NCBI GenBank assembly: GCA_027214125.1
Contig: JAPWHF010000010.1
Span: forward strand, 62,001 to 126,000
DNA length: 64,000 bases
Origin: Zoogloeaceae bacterium G21618-S1
GTDB taxonomy: Bacteria; Pseudomonadota; Gammaproteobacteria; Burkholderiales; Rhodocyclaceae
Reading direction: 5' to 3'
In this document: in pieces, positions 35,649 to 46,063 of the stretch
Position numbering within the stretch: the stretch's first letter is position 1
Layout: each line of letters starts with the position of its first letter
The notes under the pieces: model-generated
Seen by the model: the letters and a program-made list of their open reading frames with translations, nothing else
Databases searched by the model: none
What the model was told of the DNA's origin: nothing
Program-made: the position numbers and the translations under genes

Positions 35649-35837
35649 TCAAGCCTTTGGTCGCCTGCGCAACAAGCCGACCAGCAACACCGCCACAAAG
35701 ATCCCCAGCAAGGGCAGCAGCACCCGGTCCGCCTGACCGAGCACGGCCGACAGCCCCAGCGCCGCCGCCAGCCACTCCAGCACCGGCGTGAAGCAGCACA
35801 GCGCCGTGATGAGGCTGCCGATGCCGCCGATCTTCAC
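35649..35837 (-). CDS. merF: MerF-like mercury transport protein
   Basis: About 62 residues from a GTG start: two hydrophobic segments, the first carrying the vicinal cysteines in ITALCCFTPVLEWL, the second LLPLLGIFVAVLLVG, then RRR. This matches MerF, an inner-membrane protein that brings Hg2+ into the cytoplasm via its cysteine pair. An alternative longer frame begins at ATG 35993 but overlaps the upstream gene almost entirely. No merA, merR or merP is visible, so it may not serve mercury resistance. Its neighbour encodes a GDCCVxC protein often found with it. Confidence 0.7.
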   Translation of the reverse strand: MKIGGIGSLITALCCFTPVLEWLAAALGLSAVLGQADRVLLPLLGIFVAVLLVGLLRRRPKA

Positions 35838-35848
35838 CAGGCGCCGGT

Positions 35849-36073
35849 TTACAGGGTGTCCGTCGGGCAGCACGCTGCGCTGGCCTGAACCGGCGGGCAG
35901 GGCACGTCGCCGTAGGAGCAGAACACGCAGCAATCGCCCTTGAGCGGTTTCAGAATGCTGCGGCAGCCCTTGCATTCGTAAAAATACTGGCACGCCGCGG
36001 TGGGCATGGTTTCAGTCTCGACATGGCCGCAGTGCGGGCAGGTGAGGGTGGATTCGAGAATCGGGGATGGCAT
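35849..36073 (-). CDS. GDCCVxC domain protein
   Basis: 74 residues. It has an N-terminal zinc-ribbon pair (CPHCGH), a middle CKGC pair, then GDCCVFCSYGDVPCPP, the defining motif of the GDCCVxC (seleno)protein family seen near merF/merT genes. All positions are cysteine here, with no in-frame TGA in the motif, so this copy is not a selenoprotein. I start at ATG 36073 (MPSPILES), which fits family length. The merF-like start lies within a few bases after its TAA, so translation is probably coupled. Thought to bind metal; function not established. Confidence 0.75.
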   Translation of the reverse strand: MPSPILESTLTCPHCGHVETETMPTAACQYFYECKGCRSILKPLKGDCCVFCSYGDVPCPPVQASAACCPTDTL

Positions 36074-36204
36074 CGGGTCGGCTCCGGCAGTGGACGGGCG
36101 GACGCTTTCGGCGCGCCATGACCCGACGCCCCGCACATATCCGCCTCACCCCTCAGACCCCGCGTCGCCGCGGCGGTTCGGTGCCGGTCGGCATCCGTAC
36201 GGGC

Positions 36205-37205
36205 TTACGTCATCTCCCCGCACAGCGGCCGGCCGAGCTGGGCGCGCACGGCCGCCGCGTCACCGCCCTCGGCCAGCAGCACATGCAGCTTGGCAAAGGC
36301 GGCCTCGGGCGTCATGTCGCCGCCGGAGACCACGCCGATGCGGTTGAGCACCGCGCCGGTGGCGTAGGCGCCCTGAGCCACCGGGCCGACCGGGCATTGG
36401 CTGGTGTTGAGCACCACCACGCCGCGGTCCACGGCGCGGGCCAGGGTGTCGATCAGCGCGGCGTCGGCGTCGGGCACGTTGCCCACGCCGTAGCTGGCGA
36501 GGATCAGGCCGCGCACGGCGGGGGATTCGAGCAGGGCGTCCACCACCCGCGCCGGCAGCCCCGGCCAGATCGGCAGCACCGCCACCGCTTCGGCATCGAA
36601 CGCCGGCAGTGTGAAGCGGCGTTCGGTCGGCGCCAGCAGGCGCTCGCGGTGGACGGTGATGTCGATGCCGATGTCGGCCAGCGGTAGGCAGTTGGGCGAG
36701 TCGAAGGCGTCGAAGGCGACGCTCTTGAGCTTGCGGCTGCGGTTGCCGCGCAGCAGGCGCTGGCCGAACAGCAGGCCGACTTCGCGCACCGTGCCGGCGG
36801 CGGCGATCTCCAGCGCGGCGCGCAGGTTGTCGGCCGCGTCGCTGCGCGGCAGCAATAGCGGAATCTGCGCGCCGGTGAAGATCACCGGCTTGTCGGCACC
36901 GCGCAGCATGAAAGACAGCGCCGACGCGCTCCAAGCCATGGTGTCGGTGCCATGCAGCACCACGAAACCGGCGTAATCGTCCCAGCGGCTGACAAGCGCC
37001 TCGGCAATGCGGCGCCAGTGCGCCGGCTGCAGGTTGGCGCTGTCGATCAGCGGCGCCAGCTCGACGATGTCGCAGGCCGGCGCGCCCACTGCCTGTAGCT
37101 GTGCGCCGAGCACCTCGCCAAAACCGGCCATCGGCCGCAGGCCGTCGGGCGAACCGGTCATGCCGATGGTGCCCCCGGTGTGGAGGACCAGCACGCGGGC
37201 GTTCA

Positions 37206-37206
<1 letters not shown>
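36205..37206 (-). CDS. ansA: L-asparaginase, type I (cytoplasmic)
   Basis: 333 residues without signal peptide. The first catalytic threonine is in VLHTGGTIGMTG, the second in VLHGTDTMAWSASALSF, both standard for bacterial asparaginases. It hydrolyses asparagine to aspartate and ammonia. ATG 37206 overlaps the stop of aspA by one base (TGATG), so the two are coupled and form an asparagine-to-fumarate pathway. Base composition and codon use match neighbours. Confidence 0.92.
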
Positions 37207-38606
<1,400 letters not shown>

Positions 38607-38673
38607 GGGGGTGTCGATCCGTGAGGTCGGAGAGCGCCCGGAGCCGACGTGGCCCCGGGCAAAAGGGAAAAAC

Positions 38674-40131
38674 TCAGGCAGTCTGCAGGCGGGGCTTGAC
38701 GCTGCGCTCGACGTCTTCGGGCTCGATCTCCCAGGCCTCGGGGTCGATGTCCAGATCGGCGAAGCGCTTGGCGTCGAACACCGGTTCTTCGATACCCGCG
38801 GCGATCTGCTCGTCGTAGTCGCGCATGATGCGCAGCCCCGGCTTGAACAGCATCGCCAGCGCCAGCAGGTTGGCCAGGGCGAGGAAGCCCATGGTCACGT
38901 CGGCAAAGGCAAACACCGTACCCAGGTCGGTGGTGGCACCCCAGCCGCACAGGCCGATGGCTACCACGCGATAGGCCGTGGTCAGCGGGCGGTTCTGGTC
39001 GCTGAAGTAGCTCAGGCTGTTCTCGCCCAGGTAGCAGTTGTAGATGATGGTGGTGAAGCCGAACAGCATCAGCGCAATGCTCACGAAGATGCGCCCCCAC
39101 TCGCCCACATGGCTGGCCAGCGAGGCCTGCGTCAGCGCCACGCCGCCGATGTCGGTGGCCACGCCCGGCTGGTACACCGTGCCCAGCAGGATGATGAAGG
39201 CGGTGCAGGAGCACAGGATCAGCGTGTCGATGAACACCGAAAATGCTTGCACGATGCCTTGGTTGGCCGGGTGCGGCACATAGGCCACGGCCGCCACGTT
39301 GGGCGCGCTGCCCAGGCCGGCCTCGTTGGAGAACAGGCCGCGCTTCACCCCCATCAGGATCGCCGCGCCAATGCCGCCGCCGATCGCCGGCTCCAGGCCG
39401 AAGGCGCTCTTCACGATGAGCGCGATCACGCCCGGGATCTGCTCGATGTTGAGCACGATCACCGCCACCGCGATCAGCAGGTAGCCCACCGCCATCACCG
39501 GCACCAACACCTCGGCCACCTTGGCAATACGCTTGACGCCGCCGAACAGGATCACCCCGATAACCACTGCCAGCACCGCACCGGTGGCCAGCACCGGAAT
39601 GCCGAAAGCGTCTTCGAACGAGGTCGCCACCGCATACGACTGCAGCGCCGTGAAGCCGAAACCGAAGGTCAACAGCAGCAGCACCGAATACACCGCCGCC
39701 AGCCAGCCCCACTTGGCGCCCATGCCGCGGGCGATATAGTGCGCCGGGCCGCCGCGGTAGGTGCCGTCGGGCTCGGCCTTCTTGTAGGCCTGCGCCAGCG
39801 TGCATTCAAAGTAGCTGGTGGCCATGCCGATCAGGCCCACCACCCACATCCAGAAGATCGCGCCTGGCCCGCCGAGCGTAATCGCTACCGCCACGCCGGC
39901 AATGTTGCCACCGCCCACGCGGCCGGCCACCGACAGCATCAGCGCCTGGAACGAGCTCAGGTGGCCGTGCTGGTCTTTCGAAAAAGCCTGGTTGGCGCCG
40001 AGGATGCGGAACATGCGGCCGAAATAGCGGAACTGCACAAAGCGCGAACCGATGGTGAACCACAGGCCGAGGCCGATCAGCACCACGATCAGCACTTTGC
40101 CCCACAGCAGGTCGTTGAGTAATTCAAGCAT
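38674..40131 (-). CDS. Sodium:alanine/amino-acid symporter (AGCS family)
   Basis: About 485 residues with about 11 hydrophobic segments. AGRVGGGNIAGVAVAITLGGPGAIFWMW near residue 70 and GLFSNEAGLGSAPNVAA near residue 275 are AGCS signatures. AGCS proteins bring in alanine, glycine or other amino acids with sodium. ATG 40131 has GCGGAGGAC upstream. Being first in the operon with aspA and ansA, it may supply asparagine or aspartate here; that substrate is inference. The divergent XRE gene is its likely regulator. Confidence 0.9.
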   Translation of the reverse strand: MLELLNDLLWGKVLIVVLIGLGLWFTIGSRFVQFRYFGRMFRILGANQAFSKDQHGHLSSFQALMLSVAGRVGGGNIAGVAVAITLGGPGAIFWMWVVGLIGMATSYFECTLAQAYKKAEPDGTYRGGPAHYIARGMGAKWGWLAAVYSVLLLLTFGFGFTALQSYAVATSFEDAFGIPVLATGAVLAVVIGVILFGGVKRIAKVAEVLVPVMAVGYLLIAVAVIVLNIEQIPGVIALIVKSAFGLEPAIGGGIGAAILMGVKRGLFSNEAGLGSAPNVAAVAYVPHPANQGIVQAFSVFIDTLILCSCTAFIILLGTVYQPGVATDIGGVALTQASLASHVGEWGRIFVSIALMLFGFTTIIYNCYLGENSLSYFSDQNRPLTTAYRVVAIGLCGWGATTDLGTVFAFADVTMGFLALANLLALAMLFKPGLRIMRDYDEQIAAGIEEPVFDAKRFADLDIDPEAWEIEPEDVERSVKPRLQTA

Positions 40132-40290
40132 GACGCAGTCCTCCGCAAGCACTCAGCCGGCGGGTGGCCGCGCAGGGGGAAGAAAACAGGATTGTGTGCA
40201 TGGTTGGTCTCCATCTGCGGCTGCAGCCGCTGTTGTGTTTTTCATGCCGGACGGCAAGCCCATTTCAACAAGCGATGGGCCACACGACAA

Positions 40291-40350
40291 TTTGACGGAG
40301 TGGGTCAAAACGTTGCGCATTGGCGCGCAAACTGCGCCATACTGCGCCAG
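40291..40350. promoter_or_regulatory. Cluster of inverted and direct repeats upstream of the XRE gene
   Basis: In the 260-base divergent region between the AGCS operon and the XRE regulator lie two inverted repeats and one tandem repeat. TTTGAC-N7-GTCAAA is at 40291-40309 and TTGCGC-N6-GCGCAA at 40313-40330. ACTGCGCCA(T/G) is repeated twice at 40331-40350. Their density points to regulator binding, most likely of the divergent XRE protein. Which one is the true operator cannot be told by eye. The rest of the gap shows no other structure. Confidence 0.55.
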
Positions 40351-40391
40351 ATGCAGTCGATGACGGGCAAGTAATCGCCGGGAGCCCCCCA

Positions 40392-41204
40392 ATGCACGAA
40401 GATTTCGCACGCAACCTGCGCTTGCTGTGCAGCTACTACAAATCCATTGCCGAAGTGTGCCGGCGGCTCAATGTGAACCGCCCCCAGTTCAACCGCTACC
40501 TCAGCGGCCGCTACCGCCCCTCGGCCAACACCCTGCGGCGCTTTTGCGAATTCTTCGGCGTCGAAGAACACGAAATCCTGCTGCCCAGCGCCCAGTTCGA
40601 ACGCCTGGTGCAGGTGCGCCCGCGCCACACCCCGGCAGCCGAGCCCACCGCGCCCGAAGCCCCGCACCTCGCCCAGCTCAAGGCCATCGGCACCGCCGGA
40701 CTCGACAAATACCTCGGCTACTACTTCGAGACCTACCGCTCGATGGCCTGCCCCGGCAAGATCCTGCGCACCCTGGTGTGCCTGGAGCAACATGGCGGCC
40801 GCGTCTACTACCAGCGCACCGAACGCCTCGTCGAGCACCCGCACGAAAAGGCCTACCACGGCATCTACCTCGGCATGGCCCACTTCCTCACCGATCGCAT
40901 CTTCCTGGCCGACTACGAATCGCTCACCGGCCTGGAAATGACGCAGACCATCCTCTTCCCCTCCTTCAAGAACCGCGTCACCCGCCTCACCGGCCTCAAG
41001 CTCGGCGTTTCCGGCAGCGGCGAACGCATGCCCTGCTGCGCGCGGGTGGTGTACGAGTTTCTCGGGCAGACGATTGATGTGCGGCGTGCGCTACGCCTGT
41101 GCGGCTTGTATGACGCGGATGATGAACGGGTGGATGCCGCGACGCGGGCGGCGGTGGTGAATGACGTGGCGCCGGGGGAGTGGCATTTTCGCGGGCGGTT
41201 TTGA
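40392..41204 (+). CDS. XRE-family transcriptional regulator with unknown C-terminal domain
   Basis: 270 residues. An N-terminal helix-turn-helix (about residues 1-60: SIAEVCRRLNVNRPQFNRYLSGRYRPSANTLRRFCEFFGV) is followed by a large C-terminal domain (about 90-270) that I do not recognise. That part contains the YFETYRSMACPGKILRTLVCLE segment and CCARVVYEFLG. ATG 40392 has GGGAG upstream. It is divergent from the AGCS-aspA-ansA operon and is its obvious candidate regulator; the C-terminal part may sense an amino acid. Confidence 0.8.
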   Translation: MHEDFARNLRLLCSYYKSIAEVCRRLNVNRPQFNRYLSGRYRPSANTLRRFCEFFGVEEHEILLPSAQFERLVQVRPRHTPAAEPTAPEAPHLAQLKAIGTAGLDKYLGYYFETYRSMACPGKILRTLVCLEQHGGRVYYQRTERLVEHPHEKAYHGIYLGMAHFLTDRIFLADYESLTGLEMTQTILFPSFKNRVTRLTGLKLGVSGSGERMPCCARVVYEFLGQTIDVRRALRLCGLYDADDERVDAATRAAVVNDVAPGEWHFRGRF

Positions 41205-41368
41205 GGGGGCGGAGATGCTTAAGCGAAATTCGTGATAAGTAGTGCGGTGTTGAAATACGATATTCACGCGCAATCGCTGACAGGTGGCTGGCGCGCGGCG
41301 CTGTCGTTGGCCGGGCATGGATGCAGGGCGCGGCGCAGGCTAAAAAACGCCTTGTTGCAATAGTGACG

Positions 41369-42946
41369 CTACCGGGTGGGCCCGGTGGTTGCCGGCTTCC
41401 ACGTGCGTTTGATCCTGAGCTTGTGTTGCACTCCCAACACAAGAACTGCGCTTGCGAGCAGCAGTAACGTTGCCGGTTCTGGGACCGAGACCATGTAATG
41501 CATGCCAATCATCATCCGGTCAGTCGCGGAGAGTGGTCGAATACCTTCCATGACATCGAAGCCGGTTTCGGTCAGCACGCCGTCGTCGCCCATGTTGTGG
41601 TCGAGGCCGAGTGCGTGCAGAAACTCGTGAGCAGCAACATTGGCGATGTAGTCGCCGTTCGGGACATCCAGTGTGTTGGCGTAGAGGTCGATAAACCCGC
41701 GTTCGATCTCGCCATGGGTCTCGCCTTCGATGAAAATTGCGCCGTCGGGTGAGACGCCGCCGTTACCACCGACCTTGGTCCCCGGAGGCGGAATAATGCT
41801 CACGTCGATAATGCCGCTTGTGACATCGGCGGGAGGCTCACCATCCACATACATGACCTGGAGTTTGGGTATGCGGATCAGAATCTGACTAATGCCGTTC
41901 TCGAAGTTTTCACGGTCCGAGTCCTTGAGTTCTGCCGGGATGTAGATCTTGATCGTGCTGGGCTCCTTCCAGCTCGCAGTGCCCAAGGTTCCCAGCGTGA
42001 GAAAGCCGGCGTTTGCCTCGCAGGCGAAGAGCCCGGCAATGAACGCGATAGAGAGGTTGGCGCTCAGTCTGGCCAGGCGGGATATCGGATTCTCCAGTGA
42101 GGGCCTGTTTAGCACACGCTTGTGATCAATACCGCGCTGGCGCCTACCTATTCTCCCGCTCAAAACCAATCCACCCAATCCTATGCCCAACAGAAGCAAA
42201 CTGGTCGGCTCGGGAACAAACTGTACGCGCCCGGAAATTTGGCCGCCGACCTGATCGAATGTGCCGGCCAGGAAAACCCGATCCTGAGTCAAGGAGACTG
42301 TCACCGTCGCCCGCCCGGTGCCATCGCTTGGACCGATGCTGTCGTCTGTCTGATCGACAACGTCGCCATACGTGATTCCAAAGAGCGTTTTTCTATATTG
42401 TCCCTGCGAGATAGTGTGTCGAGTGATGCCGTCGTCAAACGTGTGCTCGATTTTCGGTGCAATTGTGTGCCGATCTGTAATCAAGTCCACAACACCATCG
42501 ATGAACGCTTCCGAGTCGAAATTGAGCCCGTCAATTGCTGCAGCCAAGTCGACGTAACTCCATGAACCCGTTCCGTCCCAAGTGTCCGCTCCAACACTAC
42601 CCACGCTGGTGTAGCCCCCTGTGTTTGTCGTGAGATCGAATAGTCCGGTGAAGGTCATCGAGACTGGATTCCCGGCGTAGGTTCCGGTCAGGTCGAACAT
42701 CCAGCCGCTCGCCGACAAATCGCTTGAGTTGAAGCTCATGGTATCGCTGGACAAGCCATAAACGTCTTGCATCATTGATACCGTCATGGCCACCGTCTCG
42801 CCAACGACAAAAGCGTTTTTTTCGACCGCCGTCAACAACCCTGCCCGAACCGGATTTGCGAGAGGGCCGCATAACACCACCATCAATAAGGCGCGGCTAA
42901 GCCACTTGATCGGCAACGGCAGCATACTTCGACGTTGAATGCACAT
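41369..42946 (-). CDS. Double PEP-CTERM protein: in-frame fusion with a metalloprotease-like second half
   Basis: 525 residues that read as two PEP-CTERM proteins joined. Half 1 (1-271): signal peptide to about residue 35, a beta-rich domain, then VPEPTSLLLLGIGLGGLVL and RIGRRQR, a complete sorting signal. Half 2 (about 278-525): a second signal-peptide-like stretch (about 291-313, LSIAFIAGLFACEANA), a domain with HEFLHALGLDH (440-450), the zinc metzincin motif, and a second VPEPATLLLLASAVLVLG (488-505) with basic tail. An in-frame GTG at 42115 could start half 2 alone. Exosortase recognises PEP-CTERM tails for surface sorting. No stop separates the halves: true fusion, stop loss or sequencing error are all possible. 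Confidence 0.8.
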   Translation of the reverse strand: MCIQRRSMLPLPIKWLSRALLMVVLCGPLANPVRAGLLTAVEKNAFVVGETVAMTVSMMQDVYGLSSDTMSFNSSDLSASGWMFDLTGTYAGNPVSMTFTGLFDLTTNTGGYTSVGSVGADTWDGTGSWSYVDLAAAIDGLNFDSEAFIDGVVDLITDRHTIAPKIEHTFDDGITRHTISQGQYRKTLFGITYGDVVDQTDDSIGPSDGTGRATVTVSLTQDRVFLAGTFDQVGGQISGRVQFVPEPTSLLLLGIGLGGLVLSGRIGRRQRGIDHKRVLNRPSLENPISRLARLSANLSIAFIAGLFACEANAGFLTLGTLGTASWKEPSTIKIYIPAELKDSDRENFENGISQILIRIPKLQVMYVDGEPPADVTSGIIDVSIIPPPGTKVGGNGGVSPDGAIFIEGETHGEIERGFIDLYANTLDVPNGDYIANVAAHEFLHALGLDHNMGDDGVLTETGFDVMEGIRPLSATDRMMIGMHYMVSVPEPATLLLLASAVLVLGVQHKLRIKRTWKPATTGPTR

Positions 42947-43589
42947 GGCGTCACCTCACAAACCAAGTTGAAAAGAAAATCCGTTACGTAAAGTCCAGAA
43001 ACAAAGCAAAAATCATCAAAAGACCATGCGCCCTTTCTTCGCCACGGCTGACCTGTCAATTGACCCTAGAAGCAAAATGTCTCCTCATCAAGTGACATCT
43101 GTTGCAAACGTCTTTATCGCGCCGTCCGCCTGACGAACGGGCAGTCATTGGTTATGTATTGGTCGAATTTCCACGGACACCACGACAGGTGGAATATGCG
43201 AGCGTCACAGACGATGCCGTCGGGGTCGCTGCCGACAGGTCTAGAAATCCAACATCCGAAGTGTGTCGTGCAAGCCTCTCCGAACTGTTTTGCCAAAAGT
43301 TCGGACAGACTGAGCCTGTCGCAGTACGTGATGGCGTGATCTACTTGCCGCATCCCCGGATGCGCCAGGCATTGACTGCGTGTGGCAACAGGCCGGGTTG
43401 TCGAACAGCCCGGAGGCTCGGGCGCACCAAGAGACCTTTCATGCCGTCTTTCAACACCGCCCCAGCCGACGCGTTCGGGCAGCGCTTTTGTGATCCGACG
43501 CTGGCGATGCCGTCGTCGATGCATGTCGTTGCAGTGCGCGCGGTTCAGCACACCGCAGGTGCCAACGCTCACGACACGGTGCGCCAGCC
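42947..43589. other. 643-base region without a convincing gene
   Basis: The first 150 bases are A/T-richer and should hold the promoter of the PEP-CTERM fusion gene on the minus strand. The remainder contains overlapping open frames on both strands (for example 43102-43593 plus and 43114-43617 minus) rich in Arg, Cys and His and without family motifs or ribosome sites. I see no transposase remnant, tRNA or repeat. Confidence 0.5.
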
Positions 43590-44549
43590 ATGACAGACGC
43601 TTCGCAAACAGCAGCACACGCGTCCAAAAATAGCGTCGGCACTTCGGCCGACGACCCCGCCGTGAGCGCCGCCGATGCCTGGAAGGGCGTGGCCGCGGCG
43701 GCGGTGGTGGTGTTGTGCTGGTCGGGGTTCAACATCGTGTCGCGCTTCGGCAGTACGGGCGCGTTTACGCCGTACGACATGGCGGCCTTGCGCTACGCCG
43801 TGTCGGCCACGCTGGCGCTGCCGTTCTTCATCCGCGACATTCCGGTGGCGCATTATCCGCGCTACTTCACGCTGGCGCTGTTCGGTGGCCTGGGCTACGC
43901 GCTGTTCGCCTACTCGGGCTTTGCGCTCGCGCCGAGCACGCATGCGGGGGTATTCGTCAATGGCGGTATTCCGTTCTGGACGGCGGTGTTGCTGGCGCTG
44001 ACCACCGGGCTGCAGCGCTCGCGCAAGATCGTGGTGTCGCTGTTGCTGACGACCGCGGGGCTGGTGCTGATCAGCGCCGAGAGCCTGTTTGCGCCGCTGG
44101 CGCGCGGGCAGTGGCTGGGCGATGTGCTGTTTTTGTGTGCGGCGGCATCGTGGGCGATCTTCGGCCTGCTGGTGCGGCGCTGGCAGCCGGGCGCACGCAA
44201 TGCGGTGGTCGGCATCGCCGGGTTTTCGAGCGTGATCTACCTGCCGATCTATGTGCTCTGGCTGCCCAAGACGATCCAGTCGGCCGGCTGGGGGGACCTC
44301 GTGCTGCAAGGCGTCTACCAGGGCATCGTGGCGGCGCTGCTGGCGGCTGGCATGTATGCCTATGCCACCGCGCGGATCGGCGCCAGCCGCGCCTCGATGG
44401 CGTTGGCACTGGTGCCGGCGGTGTCGGCCGTCGGCGCCTATGCGCTGCTGGACGAGCCGATCTCGCTGCTGGCCGGTGTCGGTATTCTGGTGGTGTCGAT
44501 TGGTGCGGGTCTGGGGGCGTGGGCGCCACGGCGCAATACACCGGTTTGA
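43590..44549 (+). CDS. EamA-family (DMT) transporter
   Basis: 319 residues with a hydrophilic N-terminal extension (about 1-30) and ten membrane segments in two EamA repeats. VVVLCWSGFNIVSRFG and GGLGYALFAYSGFALAPSTHAGVFVNGGIPFW are in the first half; SMALALVPAVSAVGAYALLDEPISLLAGVG in the second. An inner-membrane exporter or importer of unknown substrate. A decayed partial copy of its middle lies 470 bases downstream (45020-45202). Confidence 0.88.
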   Translation: MTDASQTAAHASKNSVGTSADDPAVSAADAWKGVAAAAVVVLCWSGFNIVSRFGSTGAFTPYDMAALRYAVSATLALPFFIRDIPVAHYPRYFTLALFGGLGYALFAYSGFALAPSTHAGVFVNGGIPFWTAVLLALTTGLQRSRKIVVSLLLTTAGLVLISAESLFAPLARGQWLGDVLFLCAAASWAIFGLLVRRWQPGARNAVVGIAGFSSVIYLPIYVLWLPKTIQSAGWGDLVLQGVYQGIVAALLAAGMYAYATARIGASRASMALALVPAVSAVGAYALLDEPISLLAGVGILVVSIGAGLGAWAPRRNTPV

Positions 44550-44608
44550 ATTGGACGGGTGGCCGTTTGGCACGTGACATTTTCTCAACGCGAGGCGGCG
44601 AGCGCGCA

Positions 44609-45019
44609 ATGGCAATGAAGATCGCAACCGCCCTGGCGGTCGCTCTGCTGACGGTCGCTTGTGCCAGCATGTCGGCGCCGCTCGATACGACCCGCCTGTC
44701 GGCGGTGTATGTGCAGGACTTCACCTCCTCCGAGCCGACGGCCTGCACCACTGCCGATGTCGACCTGACCCACGCCGAGGCGCAGGCGTTTTTCAAACGC
44801 GCACGCCAGCTCGATGCGCGCACGCTGAACGACAACTACCCGGTCGCACCGTGCCAGATCGAGGGCACCTTGAAGGCGGGCAAACACCTGTGCGACTGGC
44901 AGATCAGCGCGGCGGCCACCGGGGTGATCCGTTGTGAGGGTGATGCGTGGTTTTTTGCGTGTGATGATTGTGGGGATCTGTTCACCCCGATGGCGGGCCC
45001 GCCTGCCAAAAAGCCCTGA
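44609..45019 (+). CDS. Small putative lipoprotein
   Basis: 136 residues with a lipoprotein signal ending at the lipobox LTVAC (MAMKIATALAVALLTVAC). The mature part has six cysteines, including FACDDCGD near the end, and an acidic middle. GAGGCGG precedes the ATG. It lies between the intact EamA gene and the decayed EamA copy. No family recognised; likely anchored in the outer or inner membrane. Confidence 0.75.
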   Translation: MAMKIATALAVALLTVACASMSAPLDTTRLSAVYVQDFTSSEPTACTTADVDLTHAEAQAFFKRARQLDARTLNDNYPVAPCQIEGTLKAGKHLCDWQISAAATGVIRCEGDAWFFACDDCGDLFTPMAGPPAKKP

Positions 45020-45202
45020 GCGCTGACGTTCTTCGGTGGTTTGGGCTACGCGCGTTCGTGTATTCGGGTGTTACCCTGACGCCAACACGCATGCAGGGGT
45101 GTTCGTCAATGGCGGCATTCCGTTCTGGACGGCGAGGCGGGTGCTGATCAGCGCCGAAAAGCCTTTTCGCGCCGCTGGCGCGCGGGCAGTGGCTGGGCGC
45201 GT
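45020..45202 (+). pseudogene. Decayed partial copy of the upstream EamA gene
   Basis: The bases align with 43869-44122 of the EamA gene: shared runs include GTTCGTCAATGGCGG, ATTCCGTTCTGGACGGCG, GGTGCTGATCAGCGCCGA and GCGCGCGGGCAGTGGCTGGGCG. An internal stretch of about 70 bases is missing, small indels break the frame, and no start or stop remains. It is a remnant of a tandem duplication spanning the EamA gene and perhaps the lipoprotein gene. Confidence 0.85.
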
Positions 45203-46063
45203 TCAGTAGGTGCCAGAAACGCTGCAGTCCATGTGCATGAGAATGGACTTGGCAAAAGACTTGGCCCTCGATTTCATGACCAGGAATCGCGAGTCCGTTT
45301 CAACATAAACCACCGTTCCGCCATCTGACGCCTTGAATTCGGCGTAGAGAATCCCGTTGTAGCGAATGCCGGGTGCCGGGTCGGCGTGCTTCCCGGTCTT
45401 TCCTTCCAGAACGCCGCCACTATCAATGCGTCGGTAGTCCGTGCCAGTCAATACCTGTTTGTATTGGATGCTACTGTCGGGGCGTTTTTCTATATTGGTG
45501 ATGGGGTCGTTTCTGTAGATATGTCTTTCATACAGTTCGTTGGGGCGGGGTGCGTGATAGGTCTTCTCGTTGCCCCATGCCAGTGATGAAATAGTGTTTG
45601 GCATGTTTTCGCTGAACGTAAATCCCAGCGGCGTGGCGCTGTTGACGAACAGCGCTTTGGCGCGTGAAACGGGGACAGGGAAAAAGGCTTTGTAGACGCC
45701 GCCTTCATCGAAAAAGTACTGACAACGATTCTTCGCGCTTTGCGCTGTGAGTGAATTGTTCACAAAAACATATTCGTAAAAGTCGAAGGTGTAGACCGCC
45801 CGTGTTCCCTGATTCTGTTCGAGCAATTGTCGCCATGGCTTGACGAAATTTAATTCAGTAAATTCTTCCCGGTTCATTCCTGCGCGTAGTCGAGGCCAGT
45901 TGTCTGGAAACACGACCGCCGTCGCAGAGGCGATATCGATCGCTTTGGGCGGTGGCGTTGCAGTGGCCAGGTTGGTAATGCCAGAGCAGGAGGTGCACGC
46001 GATCAACACAAGGCATGTACTCATTGCCAGGTTCAGGTGATGCGAGGGCGAGTCCTTTTTCAT
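45203..46063 (-). CDS. Hypothetical lipoprotein
   Basis: 286 residues with a lipoprotein-type signal (MKKDSPSHHLNLAMSTCLVLIACTSC; lipobox LIAC or CTSC). The mature part has aromatic-rich strands such as VYTFDFYEYVFVNNSL and a C-terminal GGTVVYVETDSRFLVMKSRAKSF. No family recognised. It is lower in GC than neighbours, suggesting transfer. The start ATG 46063 has AGGA upstream and overlaps the stop of the proline iminopeptidase gene (ATGA). Confidence 0.7.
   Translation of the reverse strand: MKKDSPSHHLNLAMSTCLVLIACTSCSGITNLATATPPPKAIDIASATAVVFPDNWPRLRAGMNREEFTELNFVKPWRQLLEQNQGTRAVYTFDFYEYVFVNNSLTAQSAKNRCQYFFDEGGVYKAFFPVPVSRAKALFVNSATPLGFTFSENMPNTISSLAWGNEKTYHAPRPNELYERHIYRNDPITNIEKRPDSSIQYKQVLTGTDYRRIDSGGVLEGKTGKHADPAPGIRYNGILYAEFKASDGGTVVYVETDSRFLVMKSRAKSFAKSILMHMDCSVSGTY

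Noticed and set aside
35849-36073. GDCCVxC gene as a selenoprotein
   Set aside because: The motif contains ordinary cysteine codons and no in-frame TGA, so no selenocysteine insertion is needed.
43102-43617. Overlapping open frames of about 165 codons on both strands
   Set aside because: Arg/Cys/His-rich, no ribosome sites, no family motif and no sign of a transposase; treated as non-coding.
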